Of a stretch of DNA of 58,654 nt, positions 18,718-26,672 are shown piece after piece. Below the pieces are notes generated by a model. That model did not search any database, was not told the DNA's origin, and saw only the letters and a program-made list of their open reading frames with translations. How positions within the stretch are numbered: the stretch's first letter is position 1; each line of letters opens with the position of its first letter. Origin of the DNA: Verrucomicrobiales bacterium (GTDB taxonomy: Bacteria > Verrucomicrobiota > Verrucomicrobiia > Verrucomicrobiales > DEV007). A program made the position numbers and the translations under genes. The stretch is taken from assembly GCA_028047635.1 (NCBI GenBank), contig JAOFXR010000014.1:1-58654 (forward strand), read 5' to 3'.

Positions 18718-20451
18718 TTAACGGCGTGGAAGCTTCTCAAGAATGGTACGAAATTCAGCGACCTCGGTCGGTCCCACTGGCGTGTCCGATGAAAGGTTTC
18801 CGCTGTAGAGAACCGAATCCGAGCGCTCCTTGATCCGGTTGATGACCTGCTCGACCTTTTCCGGTGGGTCGGAGTGCTCGCTTTTCCACAGCGAAAGAGC
18901 GGTATTTACGGCATGATAGAAGTCGTGTTTCGTCGCACCATTGCCGGGAAGCTTTTTCAGCGCCTGAGCAAAGGTCGTCGGTCCGGTATCCTCTGATCGT
19001 TGGAAACGCCCCTCCTTGACCATTCTCATGATACCAAAGCCAAGGATGGTAAAGAAGGTGATGGAAAAAAGAGCCTGAACGATAAAATAGAGGGTGCCGT
19101 GTTGCCCGAGGTCTGCCTCCGCGATCCATTTCGGCGAGCGTGTCGCAATGTGGAGCATTCCGTTGAATTCAGGGGTGGGCGTCGTCGCGGAGTATCCAAT
19201 AGAATCGTTCCCACCGTTGCCTCCGTTCGGAAACTGAATCACCGTCGGAGCGGCGCTGCCCACGCGTTCAATCATGGAAATCGGAATCGGCTCCGATTTT
19301 CTCGTGATATATTTTTCCTGTTCCGGATCAAAAAAGCTCAGTTCAAACGGGGGGATCGCATTCACCTTCGCTTCAGGAATGATCACGATCGAAAAACGTG
19401 CCCGTCCTTCCTTGAAGCCGTCGGAATCATTTTCATCTTCGAGGGTCTTGTTGGCCTCATAGGATTTCCAAATGCCCTTCTGTGGAACGGCAAAAACGGG
19501 GGCGCTCATGGTTCGCAGGTTGCCCACGCCGGTAATTTCGAATGCCATCGAAATGGGATCGCCGATGCTCACGGTTCTCGTCGACGGAGTCGCTGCCATT
19601 TCGAAACTTCCCACGCCGCCAGTGAAGCTGATGGGCTCGCCATTGGGGAGCGGTTTGACGGTGACGTTGACGGTATTCGTCGTCATCTCTTTCGTGATAG
19701 ATCTCTGGAAAAAAGCAGAAAGTCCGAATCCACTGCTGGAGTCGACGACGTTGACCCCAATCGTAGCGGGGCCAAGACGGTGGGTTCCTGCCTTGAGTGC
19801 GAACAGATTGGAGGGGACGACTGCGGTGGAAAAATAGGCGCTGGAATTCCCGAGCGTTCCGCCGTCAGTTCTCACTTCCCGAAACCCGCGAAAGACAAAG
19901 CTCTCGTTATCAATCTGAGGACTCACAACCTGACCGATCGCATTGCGACCTCTCACATAAGCAGCGAGTGAGAAGGGGACCAGCTCGTTGACGTAGAAAG
20001 TTTCCTTGGTCACCTCAAGCTTCGCGAAATAGGGTTTCGTCGCATCACGGGAATCATCATCGAATTTTCTTTCATACACGGTGACGGCGATTGGGCGGGT
20101 CACGAGCTGCTTCCCTCGAACATTTAACGTCAGAGAGGGAATTTCAAAATCGCCCGGCTGGTCGCCTTTGAATCGGAAGTAATAAGAGTTCTTTGCGGTG
20201 CGACTTCCATTGGTGATCTGCTGGGAAAATTGCGTTCCCGATCCAATGATCTCGAGGCCTTGCGCTTCAATTCGTGCAGGCAGTTGAGCGTCGCCATTGA
20301 TCACTTCGACGATGAAAGTGCCAAACTCCCCAATGGCTACCCGGTTGGTCAATACATTAGCAGAAACCGATGGATCAGTCGCTGACTGCGAAAAGAGTGT
20401 AAGCGTCCCGAAAAGCGAGATGAGAAGAACGATATAGACTCGGGGAAACAT
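18718..20451 (-). CDS. batD: BatD-family protein (oxygen tolerance)
   Basis: A 577-residue protein with a signal peptide (residues 1-22), several immunoglobulin-like beta domains, and one membrane helix near 455-478 followed by a cytoplasmic tail. Typical BatD phrases include VSANVLTNRVAIGEFGTF near the start and YYFRFKGDQPGDFEIPSL. It lies nine bases downstream of the BatB-BatC fusion and five bases upstream of BatE. BatD is believed to be a periplasmic partner of the VWA proteins BatA and BatB. Confidence 0.88.
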   Translation of the reverse strand: MFPRVYIVLLISLFGTLTLFSQSATDPSVSANVLTNRVAIGEFGTFIVEVINGDAQLPARIEAQGLEIIGSGTQFSQQITNGSRTAKNSYYFRFKGDQPGDFEIPSLTLNVRGKQLVTRPIAVTVYERKFDDDSRDATKPYFAKLEVTKETFYVNELVPFSLAAYVRGRNAIGQVVSPQIDNESFVFRGFREVRTDGGTLGNSSAYFSTAVVPSNLFALKAGTHRLGPATIGVNVVDSSSGFGLSAFFQRSITKEMTTNTVNVTVKPLPNGEPISFTGGVGSFEMAATPSTRTVSIGDPISMAFEITGVGNLRTMSAPVFAVPQKGIWKSYEANKTLEDENDSDGFKEGRARFSIVIIPEAKVNAIPPFELSFFDPEQEKYITRKSEPIPISMIERVGSAAPTVIQFPNGGNGGNDSIGYSATTPTPEFNGMLHIATRSPKWIAEADLGQHGTLYFIVQALFSITFFTILGFGIMRMVKEGRFQRSEDTGPTTFAQALKKLPGNGATKHDFYHAVNTALSLWKSEHSDPPEKVEQVINRIKERSDSVLYSGNLSSDTPVGPTEVAEFRTILEKLPRR

Positions 20452-20460
20452 CGTGGGAAT

Positions 20461-22614
20461 TTACCAGTTTTTATACACTTCGTTTCGCGAAGGCATCAAG
20501 ATGGGTCGAACTTCGGTCTCATCTGCCAGCGTATCAAGCAATTGCCTCGCTTCGCTGGGGGAATATCCGGTTTCGGGGTTGGTTTGTAATTCGGCTGGAT
20601 CCGGCTGAGAAGGGTTTTTAGGTTCTGCGGGAGGTTGCTCCTGGTTCGGGTCCGCTTCGAGATCGCCATCTTTAGGGGCATCGGGTTGCTCGGGTTCAGT
20701 ACCTTCCGGCTTTTCAGGCGGGGAGTCTTCCTTTTCATCTCCCTCACCATCTTTATCTTTATCCTTCTCTTTATCCTCTTCGTCGCCCGGCTCCTCTTCT
20801 TTCTCATCCTCAGGCTTCTTTTCATCTTCACCCGGTTGGTCCTCAGGCTCACCGTCGCCCTCCTCATCTTCCGGTTTCCCGTCGGGATCTTCTTCTTTTT
20901 CGCCGTCCGATTCTTCCTCCTGATCTTCGTTCTCCTGCTCTTCCTCTTCGTCTTCTTGTTCCTCGTCTTCCTTATCTTCTTCTTCGTTCTCCTGCTCTTC
21001 CTCCTTTTGCTCCTCTTCTTTTTCCTGTTCCTCCTGCTCTTTCTGTTGCTGCTTCAGTTCCTCGAGCTTCTTTTTAACCACTTCCATGTTGTGAGTGGCC
21101 TGGGCATTTCCGTCATTCAGTGAAAGGGTTGATTCAAAGTGTTCGATCGCGCTTTCCCATTGCTGAATCGTTGCATCCAGTGATTCACTGGATGAGGAAA
21201 GACTCTGTGGTTGATCCGGGTTCGCCGGTTGCCCGATCGCCTGCAGGGCGGCTTCACCTCGCTGGTAAAGGGTGTTACCGAGATTGTAGTGCGCTTGCTC
21301 TCGAAGCGATCTGTTTCGGTGGGTGAGTGCTTCCCCGTAAGCTGCAGCAGCTCTTTCGAAATCGCCAAGTTTGTAGGCCGTTGCGCCGACGCCCATCTGG
21401 AGCCGTGAACGATCTTTATCGGTTATCTTCTCAGCGAGGGCTCCCTCGTAGAGTTCGAGTGCGGTTTGATAGTCGCCGGCTTCGAATGCTTTGTAGCCGT
21501 TTTCAAAGCCTTCCGTGGCGTTGAGACCTGAGGAAAGCAGGAGCGTCAATACGGCTGCGGCAACTTGCTTTCGCGCCGTTGCGGGCACGTTGCGGCGTCT
21601 ACCTAGGATAATAGGAACAAGGTAGGCCAGCACTAGGAAAAGGATTGATGCGCCAAGTGGCCACATGAACCGTTCGATCGGACGCAATCGGGTTTCACTG
21701 TCTTCGCGGGAAGTGGCGATTCCTTCGCGGATTTGCTTAGCGACTTCAGTCAGAGACGCTTGTCCTCCGAGATGAATATAGGTCCCGCCGAGCGATGCCA
21801 ATTCCTGCAGGGCCAGCGGCTCAAGGCGCGATTTCACGACCTGTCCGTTATCGTCCATGATAAACAATCCGGGGATGGCTTGCCCTTTGGCATTGATCTC
21901 AGGGATGATTGCTCCGTCAAGAGTTCCGACACCAACTGAGAGAATTGTCATTCCAGCTTCTTTAGCCAATCGTCTTACTTCCTCGATTTCTTCGCTACCC
22001 TCGAGTGCTTCACCGTCCGAGAAAATGACGAGAGCGCTTTGCTCTACCTCGGATTCATTAAAGGTTTCCATCGCGAGGCGCGCCGCTTCGGCGATGTTCG
22101 TACCCCCGCGGGGAATGATTTCCGTATCGAGTTGGTCGATGGATTCGATCACAGCCTCGTGATCCACAGTCAAAGGAGCCTGGATGAAAGGGCGCCCCGC
22201 AAAAGCCAGCAGTCCGACTCGATCTTCGGGCAGGGCAAGAATGATGTCTTTCGCTGCGAGCTTAGCTCTTGTAAGACGATTGGGTCGCAAATCGTCAGCG
22301 AGCATGCTTCGGGAGGTATCAATCGCAATGATCAGATTTCGTCCCTCGGTCTGGGAATCAATTTCGTCGAAGCCCAGTTGAGGGCGGGCCAGTGCGGTGA
22401 TCACAGAGGCCATTGCGAGACACTGGAGCGCGAAGGTTGCCCATGCCGTGGCACGAGCTGAATTCACAATGAGTTGCTTATGCAAACGCGGCGAGACCAG
22501 GCCAGGCAGGTTCCTGCTCCCTTTGAAATGCGCCCGAACACGAAGAATAGCGAGAGGCAGCAGCAGAAACAGCGCCAGAAAGAACTCAGGATGTCCGAAC
22601 GTCAGTCCACTCAT
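20461..22614 (-). CDS. BatB-BatC fusion: VWA protein with TPR and long acidic tail
   Basis: A 717-residue protein from ATG 22614, chosen because it overlaps the BatA stop as ATGA; an upstream open frame to 22689 lies within batA. It has N-terminal membrane helices, a VWA domain with intact MIDAS start (IAIDTSRSM, about residue 97), a membrane helix near 330-345, then TPR units (AFEAGDYQTALELYEGAL and others, about 370-470). The last ~200 residues are extremely rich in Glu, Asp, Lys, Gln and Pro before a folded C-terminal end with SPSEARQLLDTLADE. BatB and BatC are commonly separate genes. BatC usually carries TPRs and a similar charged stretch, so a gene fusion is likely. Confidence 0.85.
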   Translation of the reverse strand: MSGLTFGHPEFFLALFLLLPLAILRVRAHFKGSRNLPGLVSPRLHKQLIVNSARATAWATFALQCLAMASVITALARPQLGFDEIDSQTEGRNLIIAIDTSRSMLADDLRPNRLTRAKLAAKDIILALPEDRVGLLAFAGRPFIQAPLTVDHEAVIESIDQLDTEIIPRGGTNIAEAARLAMETFNESEVEQSALVIFSDGEALEGSEEIEEVRRLAKEAGMTILSVGVGTLDGAIIPEINAKGQAIPGLFIMDDNGQVVKSRLEPLALQELASLGGTYIHLGGQASLTEVAKQIREGIATSREDSETRLRPIERFMWPLGASILFLVLAYLVPIILGRRRNVPATARKQVAAAVLTLLLSSGLNATEGFENGYKAFEAGDYQTALELYEGALAEKITDKDRSRLQMGVGATAYKLGDFERAAAAYGEALTHRNRSLREQAHYNLGNTLYQRGEAALQAIGQPANPDQPQSLSSSSESLDATIQQWESAIEHFESTLSLNDGNAQATHNMEVVKKKLEELKQQQKEQEEQEKEEEQKEEEQENEEEDKEDEEQEDEEEEQENEDQEEESDGEKEEDPDGKPEDEEGDGEPEDQPGEDEKKPEDEKEEEPGDEEDKEKDKDKDGEGDEKEDSPPEKPEGTEPEQPDAPKDGDLEADPNQEQPPAEPKNPSQPDPAELQTNPETGYSPSEARQLLDTLADETEVRPILMPSRNEVYKNW

Positions 22615-23621
22615 GGTAGTCGCCTCCAAAACGTTTGATCTCCCATCATGGTGATGAAACCGAAACCGAGACCGGCGATCGCGAACCAATGAAACAGTTC
22701 ATCCGTTTCGATGCGCGTGCTGCGGTTGATTTCAGTTTTTTCCATTTCGTCAATCAATTCAAAAATACGCTCCAATCCCGAGGTGTCTTGAGCGCGAAAA
22801 TACTCACCGTTCGCGATTGTCGCAATCTCCTTAAGCGTTTTTTCATCAAACTCCTGCCGGAGCTTCTGGGGCCCTACGGGCGTTTGAACCACATAGTCGC
22901 CATAAGTTCCGACTGCGATGGTGTAGACGCGAATACCGAGTGTTTTCGCGAGCTTGGCGGCTTCGATTGGAGGAAGCGCGCCGGCATTGTTCACCCCGTC
23001 GGTGAGAAGGACGATCACTTTGCTTTTTGACTCCCGCTTGTCGAGACGCTTAGCCGCGGCGGCAATCGCCGAGCCAATTGCTGTACCATCCTCGACGAGA
23101 CCGATCTTTACGCGGCCTAAACCATTAGGGCCCTCAAGCCACTCCTTGGAAAGGGTGAGGGGGCTCGCCAGATAAGGACGCCCCGCGAACGCGAGAATAC
23201 CGATTCGATCGGTGGTTCGGCCCTTGATAAAGTCGCGAGTTACCTTTTTCGCCGCCTGAAGCCGGTTCGCACGACTCCCTTCGATTTTGAAATCCTCCAC
23301 CTGCATCGAGCGTGAGACATCGATGGCGAGGATCAGCTCAACACCACTCTCGGAAACGATCTCCGAACGATTCACCCATTGAGGGCGAGCTAATGCGCCA
23401 ATGAGACAGGCAAGACATAGAAAAAGAAAGACAAGCCGAAAGCCGCCGGAACGACCCTTTGCCACAGGCCCGAGTCGATTCAAAATGTGCAGCGAAGAAA
23501 AGATCACGGCACCCTGGCGGCCCGATCTCCCTTTGAGAAGCGCGAGTAAAGGGAGGAGCAATAGCAATGCCAGAGCCCAGGGGGCAGACAGTCTAAAGGT
23601 GGTATCCGCAAGCAAGGTCAT
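22611..23621 (-). CDS. BatA-like VWA domain membrane protein
   Basis: A 336-residue protein with two N-terminal hydrophobic helices (about 13-28 and 60-80), a VWA domain with MIDAS start LAIDVSRSMQVEDF near residue 95, a TDGVNNAG loop, and a C-terminal membrane helix (about 310-327). This is the usual BatA plan. It overlaps the next gene by four bases (ATGA). The gap to the upstream fabH stop is 48 bases without an obvious terminator, so it may be co-transcribed with the lipid-synthesis genes. Confidence 0.87.
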   Translation of the reverse strand: MTLLADTTFRLSAPWALALLLLLPLLALLKGRSGRQGAVIFSSLHILNRLGPVAKGRSGGFRLVFLFLCLACLIGALARPQWVNRSEIVSESGVELILAIDVSRSMQVEDFKIEGSRANRLQAAKKVTRDFIKGRTTDRIGILAFAGRPYLASPLTLSKEWLEGPNGLGRVKIGLVEDGTAIGSAIAAAAKRLDKRESKSKVIVLLTDGVNNAGALPPIEAAKLAKTLGIRVYTIAVGTYGDYVVQTPVGPQKLRQEFDEKTLKEIATIANGEYFRAQDTSGLERIFELIDEMEKTEINRSTRIETDELFHWFAIAGLGFGFITMMGDQTFWRRLP

Positions 23622-23669
23622 CAGGTCACGGAGTATCTGACACCGCTGGAGAGATTCTGCTCAGGATTA

Positions 23670-24665
23670 TTACCATTCGATCACGGCGCTGGCCCAGGTG
23701 AGTCCGGCTCCGAAGGCAACGAGCAGGATTTTATCACCCTTCTCGATGCGTCCCTGACGATTGGCTTCGTCGAGGGCAATCGCCACCGCTGCCGCCGAAG
23801 TGTTGCCATACTTATCCAGATTGATGAAGACGTCATCACGACTCACATCGAGACGTTCCACGATGGCATCAATAATCCGAAGGTTTGCCTGATGCGGAAT
23901 CAAAAGTTTAATATCCTTAGCCGTCAATCCGGCGGATTCGATCGCCTCCATTGCGGCCCGCTTCATGGCATTCACCGCGTGCTTGAAAACCTCACGTCCT
24001 GCCATTGCCAGTGTTGCCAACTGATCATTCGCATTCTCGATTGTAATCGGACAAGCGGAGCCACCGCCCGGAATATTCAGTAATTCGGTTTGAGCGCCGT
24101 CTGTTCCCAAATGAGACGAGAGGATCTTGCCATCACCGTTGGTCGACGGAACGAGAACGGCGGCACCGGCTCCGTCTCCGAAGAGCACGCAAGTATTGCG
24201 ATCCGTCCAATCCACGAAAGCACTGAGTTTTTCCGCGCCGATGATCAGCGCATTTTTAAACGCGCCTGCTCCCACACTGTGGCGAGCCAACTCCATGGCA
24301 TACAAAAACCCTGAACACGCGGCGGAAACGTCAAAGGCAACCGCCTTGAAGGCTCCAATCTGCTGTTGCACGTAGCAAGCCGTCGCAGGAGTCAGCGTAT
24401 CGGGAGTAATCGTTGCAATGATGATCAGCTCTACATCAGCAGGATCGATCCCTGCTTGCTCAAGAGCCTTCAGGCCCGCTTTGCTGGCAAGGTGGCTCGT
24501 GTATTCGCCCTCAGCGGCAATACGGCGCTCACGAATCCCTGTGCGCGAAGCGATCCATTCGTCGGAAGTATCAACCGAAGCCTCAAGATCTGCATTCGTC
24601 ATGATTCGCTCCGGAAGATAGCTCCCGGTGCCTGCAATACGAACGGAGGTGTGAGAATTACTCAT
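23670..24665 (-). CDS. fabH: 3-oxoacyl-[ACP] synthase III (FabH)
   Basis: A 331-residue protein from ATG 24665; the frame extends to 24725 but MSNSHTSVRIAGTGSYLP is the typical N-terminus. The catalytic triad is complete: Cys117 in DVSAACSG, His in LIPHQANLRI, and Asn in DKYGNTSAAA. It condenses acetyl-CoA with malonyl-ACP to start fatty acid synthesis in the cytoplasm. The plsX stop lies 19 bases upstream, matching the common rpmF-plsX-fabH order. Confidence 0.96.
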   Translation of the reverse strand: MSNSHTSVRIAGTGSYLPERIMTNADLEASVDTSDEWIASRTGIRERRIAAEGEYTSHLASKAGLKALEQAGIDPADVELIIIATITPDTLTPATACYVQQQIGAFKAVAFDVSAACSGFLYAMELARHSVGAGAFKNALIIGAEKLSAFVDWTDRNTCVLFGDGAGAAVLVPSTNGDGKILSSHLGTDGAQTELLNIPGGGSACPITIENANDQLATLAMAGREVFKHAVNAMKRAAMEAIESAGLTAKDIKLLIPHQANLRIIDAIVERLDVSRDDVFINLDKYGNTSAAAVAIALDEANRQGRIEKGDKILLVAFGAGLTWASAVIEW

Positions 24666-24684
24666 GCGTAGATCGATAAAATAG

Positions 24685-25698
24685 TTAGGAGGTCTTTTTG
24701 ACCAACTCAGCCATGGCTTCCTCAATATGCGGGTTCACGTGGTGTTTTACCGCCTCAGCGGCAACGCGAATCGCATTCCGAATGGCACGAGGTGAACTCG
24801 AACCGTGGCCAATAATGCAGGTTCCATTCACCCCAAGCAAGGGACTTCCGCCATAAGTTTCGTAACTTCCGCGTTCCTTGGTCGCTTTGAAAGCGTCTTT
24901 CGCAATCAGGGCTCCCATTTTGCGGATCGGTGTCGCTTTGATGTCCTGCTTCAACCACTTGAACATGACTTTGGCAGTGGCTTCACATGACTTCAAAATC
25001 ACGTTACCAACAAACCCGTCACAAACGACGACATCGAGCTCACTTTCGAAGAGATCGTGTCCTTCAACGTTACCTTTAAAGTTTAAACCGGACTCGCTGA
25101 GAAGTTCGAAAACCTCACGGGTGAAATCAGTGCCTTTGGAATCCTCTTCACCAACGGACATCAGGCCCACGATGGGATTCTTTTTCCCCTGAACGTGGTT
25201 CGCGTAGATGCTGCCCATAATAGCATAGCCAAGCAGGTGACTTGGTTTGGCATCGATGTTCGCTCCGGCATCGACAATATTGCAGGGGCCGTGTTCGTTC
25301 GGAAGGGCTGAGGCAATCCCGGCTCTTTCAACGCCGGGGATGTTGCGAAGTTTAATACTGGAAGCGGCGACCACCGCGCCGGTGTTACCCGCGCTCACGA
25401 CGGCATCGCAATTGCCTTTCTTCACAAGATCGACGGCTACGCTGATGGAAGAGTCCTTTTTCTCCCTGACTGACTTGACCGCTGAATCATGCATCGAGAC
25501 CACCTGCGAGGCGTGAATCACTTCGATGCGGCGATGGGCGTAGGAGTAATGATTGAGGCTTTCCTTAATCACCTTTTCGTCTCCGACGAGAAACAGTACT
25601 TCCAGATCGTCACCGAAGCTATCAAGCGCTTCAATCGCGCCCTCCATGGTGGCTTCGGGGGCTTTGTCGCCACCCATGACGTCGAGTGCAATTCTCAT
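24685..25698 (-). CDS. plsX: Phosphate acyltransferase PlsX
   Basis: A 337-residue protein from ATG 25698, where MRIALDVMGGDKAPEA is the classic PlsX N-terminus; the frame is open ten codons further upstream. Other recognisable motifs are DAVVSAGNTGAVVAAS and GFVGNVILKSCEA. PlsX converts acyl-ACP to acyl-phosphate for phosphatidic acid synthesis at the membrane surface. It lies between rpmF and fabH, as in many bacteria. A hairpin between rpmF and plsX (25772-25795) may reduce read-through. Confidence 0.96.
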   Translation of the reverse strand: MRIALDVMGGDKAPEATMEGAIEALDSFGDDLEVLFLVGDEKVIKESLNHYSYAHRRIEVIHASQVVSMHDSAVKSVREKKDSSISVAVDLVKKGNCDAVVSAGNTGAVVAASSIKLRNIPGVERAGIASALPNEHGPCNIVDAGANIDAKPSHLLGYAIMGSIYANHVQGKKNPIVGLMSVGEEDSKGTDFTREVFELLSESGLNFKGNVEGHDLFESELDVVVCDGFVGNVILKSCEATAKVMFKWLKQDIKATPIRKMGALIAKDAFKATKERGSYETYGGSPLLGVNGTCIIGHGSSSPRAIRNAIRVAAEAVKHHVNPHIEEAMAELVKKTS

Positions 25699-25771
25699 TT
25701 TCGGGAACGGGGATCTAGCATCCGCCAATCTAGGAACATTGGGCGAAAATGTGCAACACCCAAAACAAACA

Positions 25772-25795
25772 AAGTCACCCGGTTAGAGGTGACTT
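25772..25795 (-). terminator. Hairpin between rpmF and plsX (terminator or attenuator)
   Basis: Perfect 8-bp arms AAGTCACC and GGTGACTT with an 8-base loop. Read on the minus strand, the stem is followed by a T-rich stretch (TTTGTTTGTTTTGGG). It lies 73 bases upstream of plsX, so it may terminate a short rpmF transcript while allowing partial read-through into plsX-fabH. Confidence 0.6.
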
Positions 25796-25827
25796 CGCGC
25801 AGAAAAAAAATAGTAACAGGGAGGCGA

Positions 25828-26010
25828 TTAAAACTCGTCAACCGTGATCACCTGGCGGCCTTTGTAATATCCGCAACTAGGACAAACAATATGTGAAGGG
25901 GCAGCACTACCGCACTCCGAACACGTATTGAGCTTAGCTGCACGCCATCTCTGGCCTGTGCGGCGGAGACGTTTTTTCATTTTCGAGGTTTTGCGTTTTG
26001 GAACTGCCAT
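25828..26010 (-). CDS. rpmF: 50S ribosomal protein L32
   Basis: A 60-residue basic protein starting MAVPKRKTSKMKKRLRR, the standard L32 N-terminus, with four zinc-binding cysteines in CSECG and CPSCG pairs (C-x2-C ... C-x2-C), so this is the zinc-containing form. It is followed by plsX and fabH, the usual order. A likely promoter lies at 26037-26065. Confidence 0.97.
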   Translation of the reverse strand: MAVPKRKTSKMKKRLRRTGQRWRAAKLNTCSECGSAAPSHIVCPSCGYYKGRQVITVDEF

Positions 26011-26036
26011 AGCGTGCTAAAATTTGTTTGGAGGCG

Positions 26037-26065
26037 GAATTAAGCGTTTTCCTGTCGATTGTCAA
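26037..26065 (-). promoter_or_regulatory. Probable sigma-70-type promoter of rpmF
   Basis: On the minus strand a perfect -35 hexamer TTGACA (26060-26065) is followed after 17 bases by TAATTC (26037-26042), a weak -10. It lies about 27 bases upstream of the rpmF ATG. The perfect -35 and spacing support it; the poor -10 lowers confidence. Confidence 0.45.
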
Positions 26066-26104
26066 CGCAGGAATGTGAGAAGTCGCGATAAAAGTTAAGA
26101 AACA

Positions 26105-26554
26105 TTAAATTCTTCCCTCTTCGATATCGTAAACGTCGAACCAGTAGTAAACAACTTTTTCTGCGGGAAGAAATTCCGGAATGTAGCCCTCAAGGAACTC
26201 CTGAAGTTCATCCGGCATCTCGCTGATGCGTTTATAGCGAAGCTCGTTGTTCCATTTGATAATCTCAATTTTGGCGAGATGGGTCGTTCGTTCGCTGATC
26301 CAGGCGCAAAACTCTGTGTCATCGAGTCCGGAAGTGACCTTTTCTTTGAATTCGTCCGCAGTGATCCCCGTGAAATCCAAAAAGAGATTGTCGAGAGGGC
26401 AGTCGAAGTGGTATTCACCGGCGGTTCCGGCGAGAACGGCACGGCATTTGTCGAGAGTTCGGCCGAGAACGACAAAACCGCCCAGCGTGCTCCGGGGGCT
26501 TCGAGGGGTAGTGCTATTCAGATCAAGGGCCAGGCTGGAAAGGGATTCGCTCAT
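26105..26554 (-). CDS. DUF5069 domain protein
   Basis: A 149-residue protein with the DUF5069 signature: an N-terminal LDLNSTTPRSPRSTLGGF segment, then LGRTLDKCRAVLAG and EYHFDCPLDNLFLDFTGI. These small soluble proteins occur widely in Verrucomicrobia and related phyla and have no known function. There is no signal peptide. It is encoded upstream of rpmF on the same strand (94 bases) but rpmF seems to have its own promoter. It is divergent from the sulfatase at 26673. Confidence 0.85.
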   Translation of the reverse strand: MSESLSSLALDLNSTTPRSPRSTLGGFVVLGRTLDKCRAVLAGTAGEYHFDCPLDNLFLDFTGITADEFKEKVTSGLDDTEFCAWISERTTHLAKIEIIKWNNELRYKRISEMPDELQEFLEGYIPEFLPAEKVVYYWFDVYDIEEGRI

Positions 26555-26672
26555 AAAGTATTGCGACGCACCCGGTTTCGAAGGCTTACAGCGAAAAGAG
26601 AACCTTTCGGGAAAGCCTTTTCATCCGTGATGGTGTCATTGGCGGAATCTAGAATTCGTGAAAGAGTGGAGC

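Noticed and set aside
19000-19971. 323-codon plus-strand frame
   Set aside because: Entirely inside batD on the opposite strand, with Arg/His/Ser-rich composition and no motif.
20635-21123. 162-codon plus-strand frame very rich in Leu and Phe, resembling membrane helices
   Set aside because: It is the antisense of the Glu/Lys-rich tail of the BatB-BatC fusion; GAA/GAG codons read backwards give Phe and Leu.
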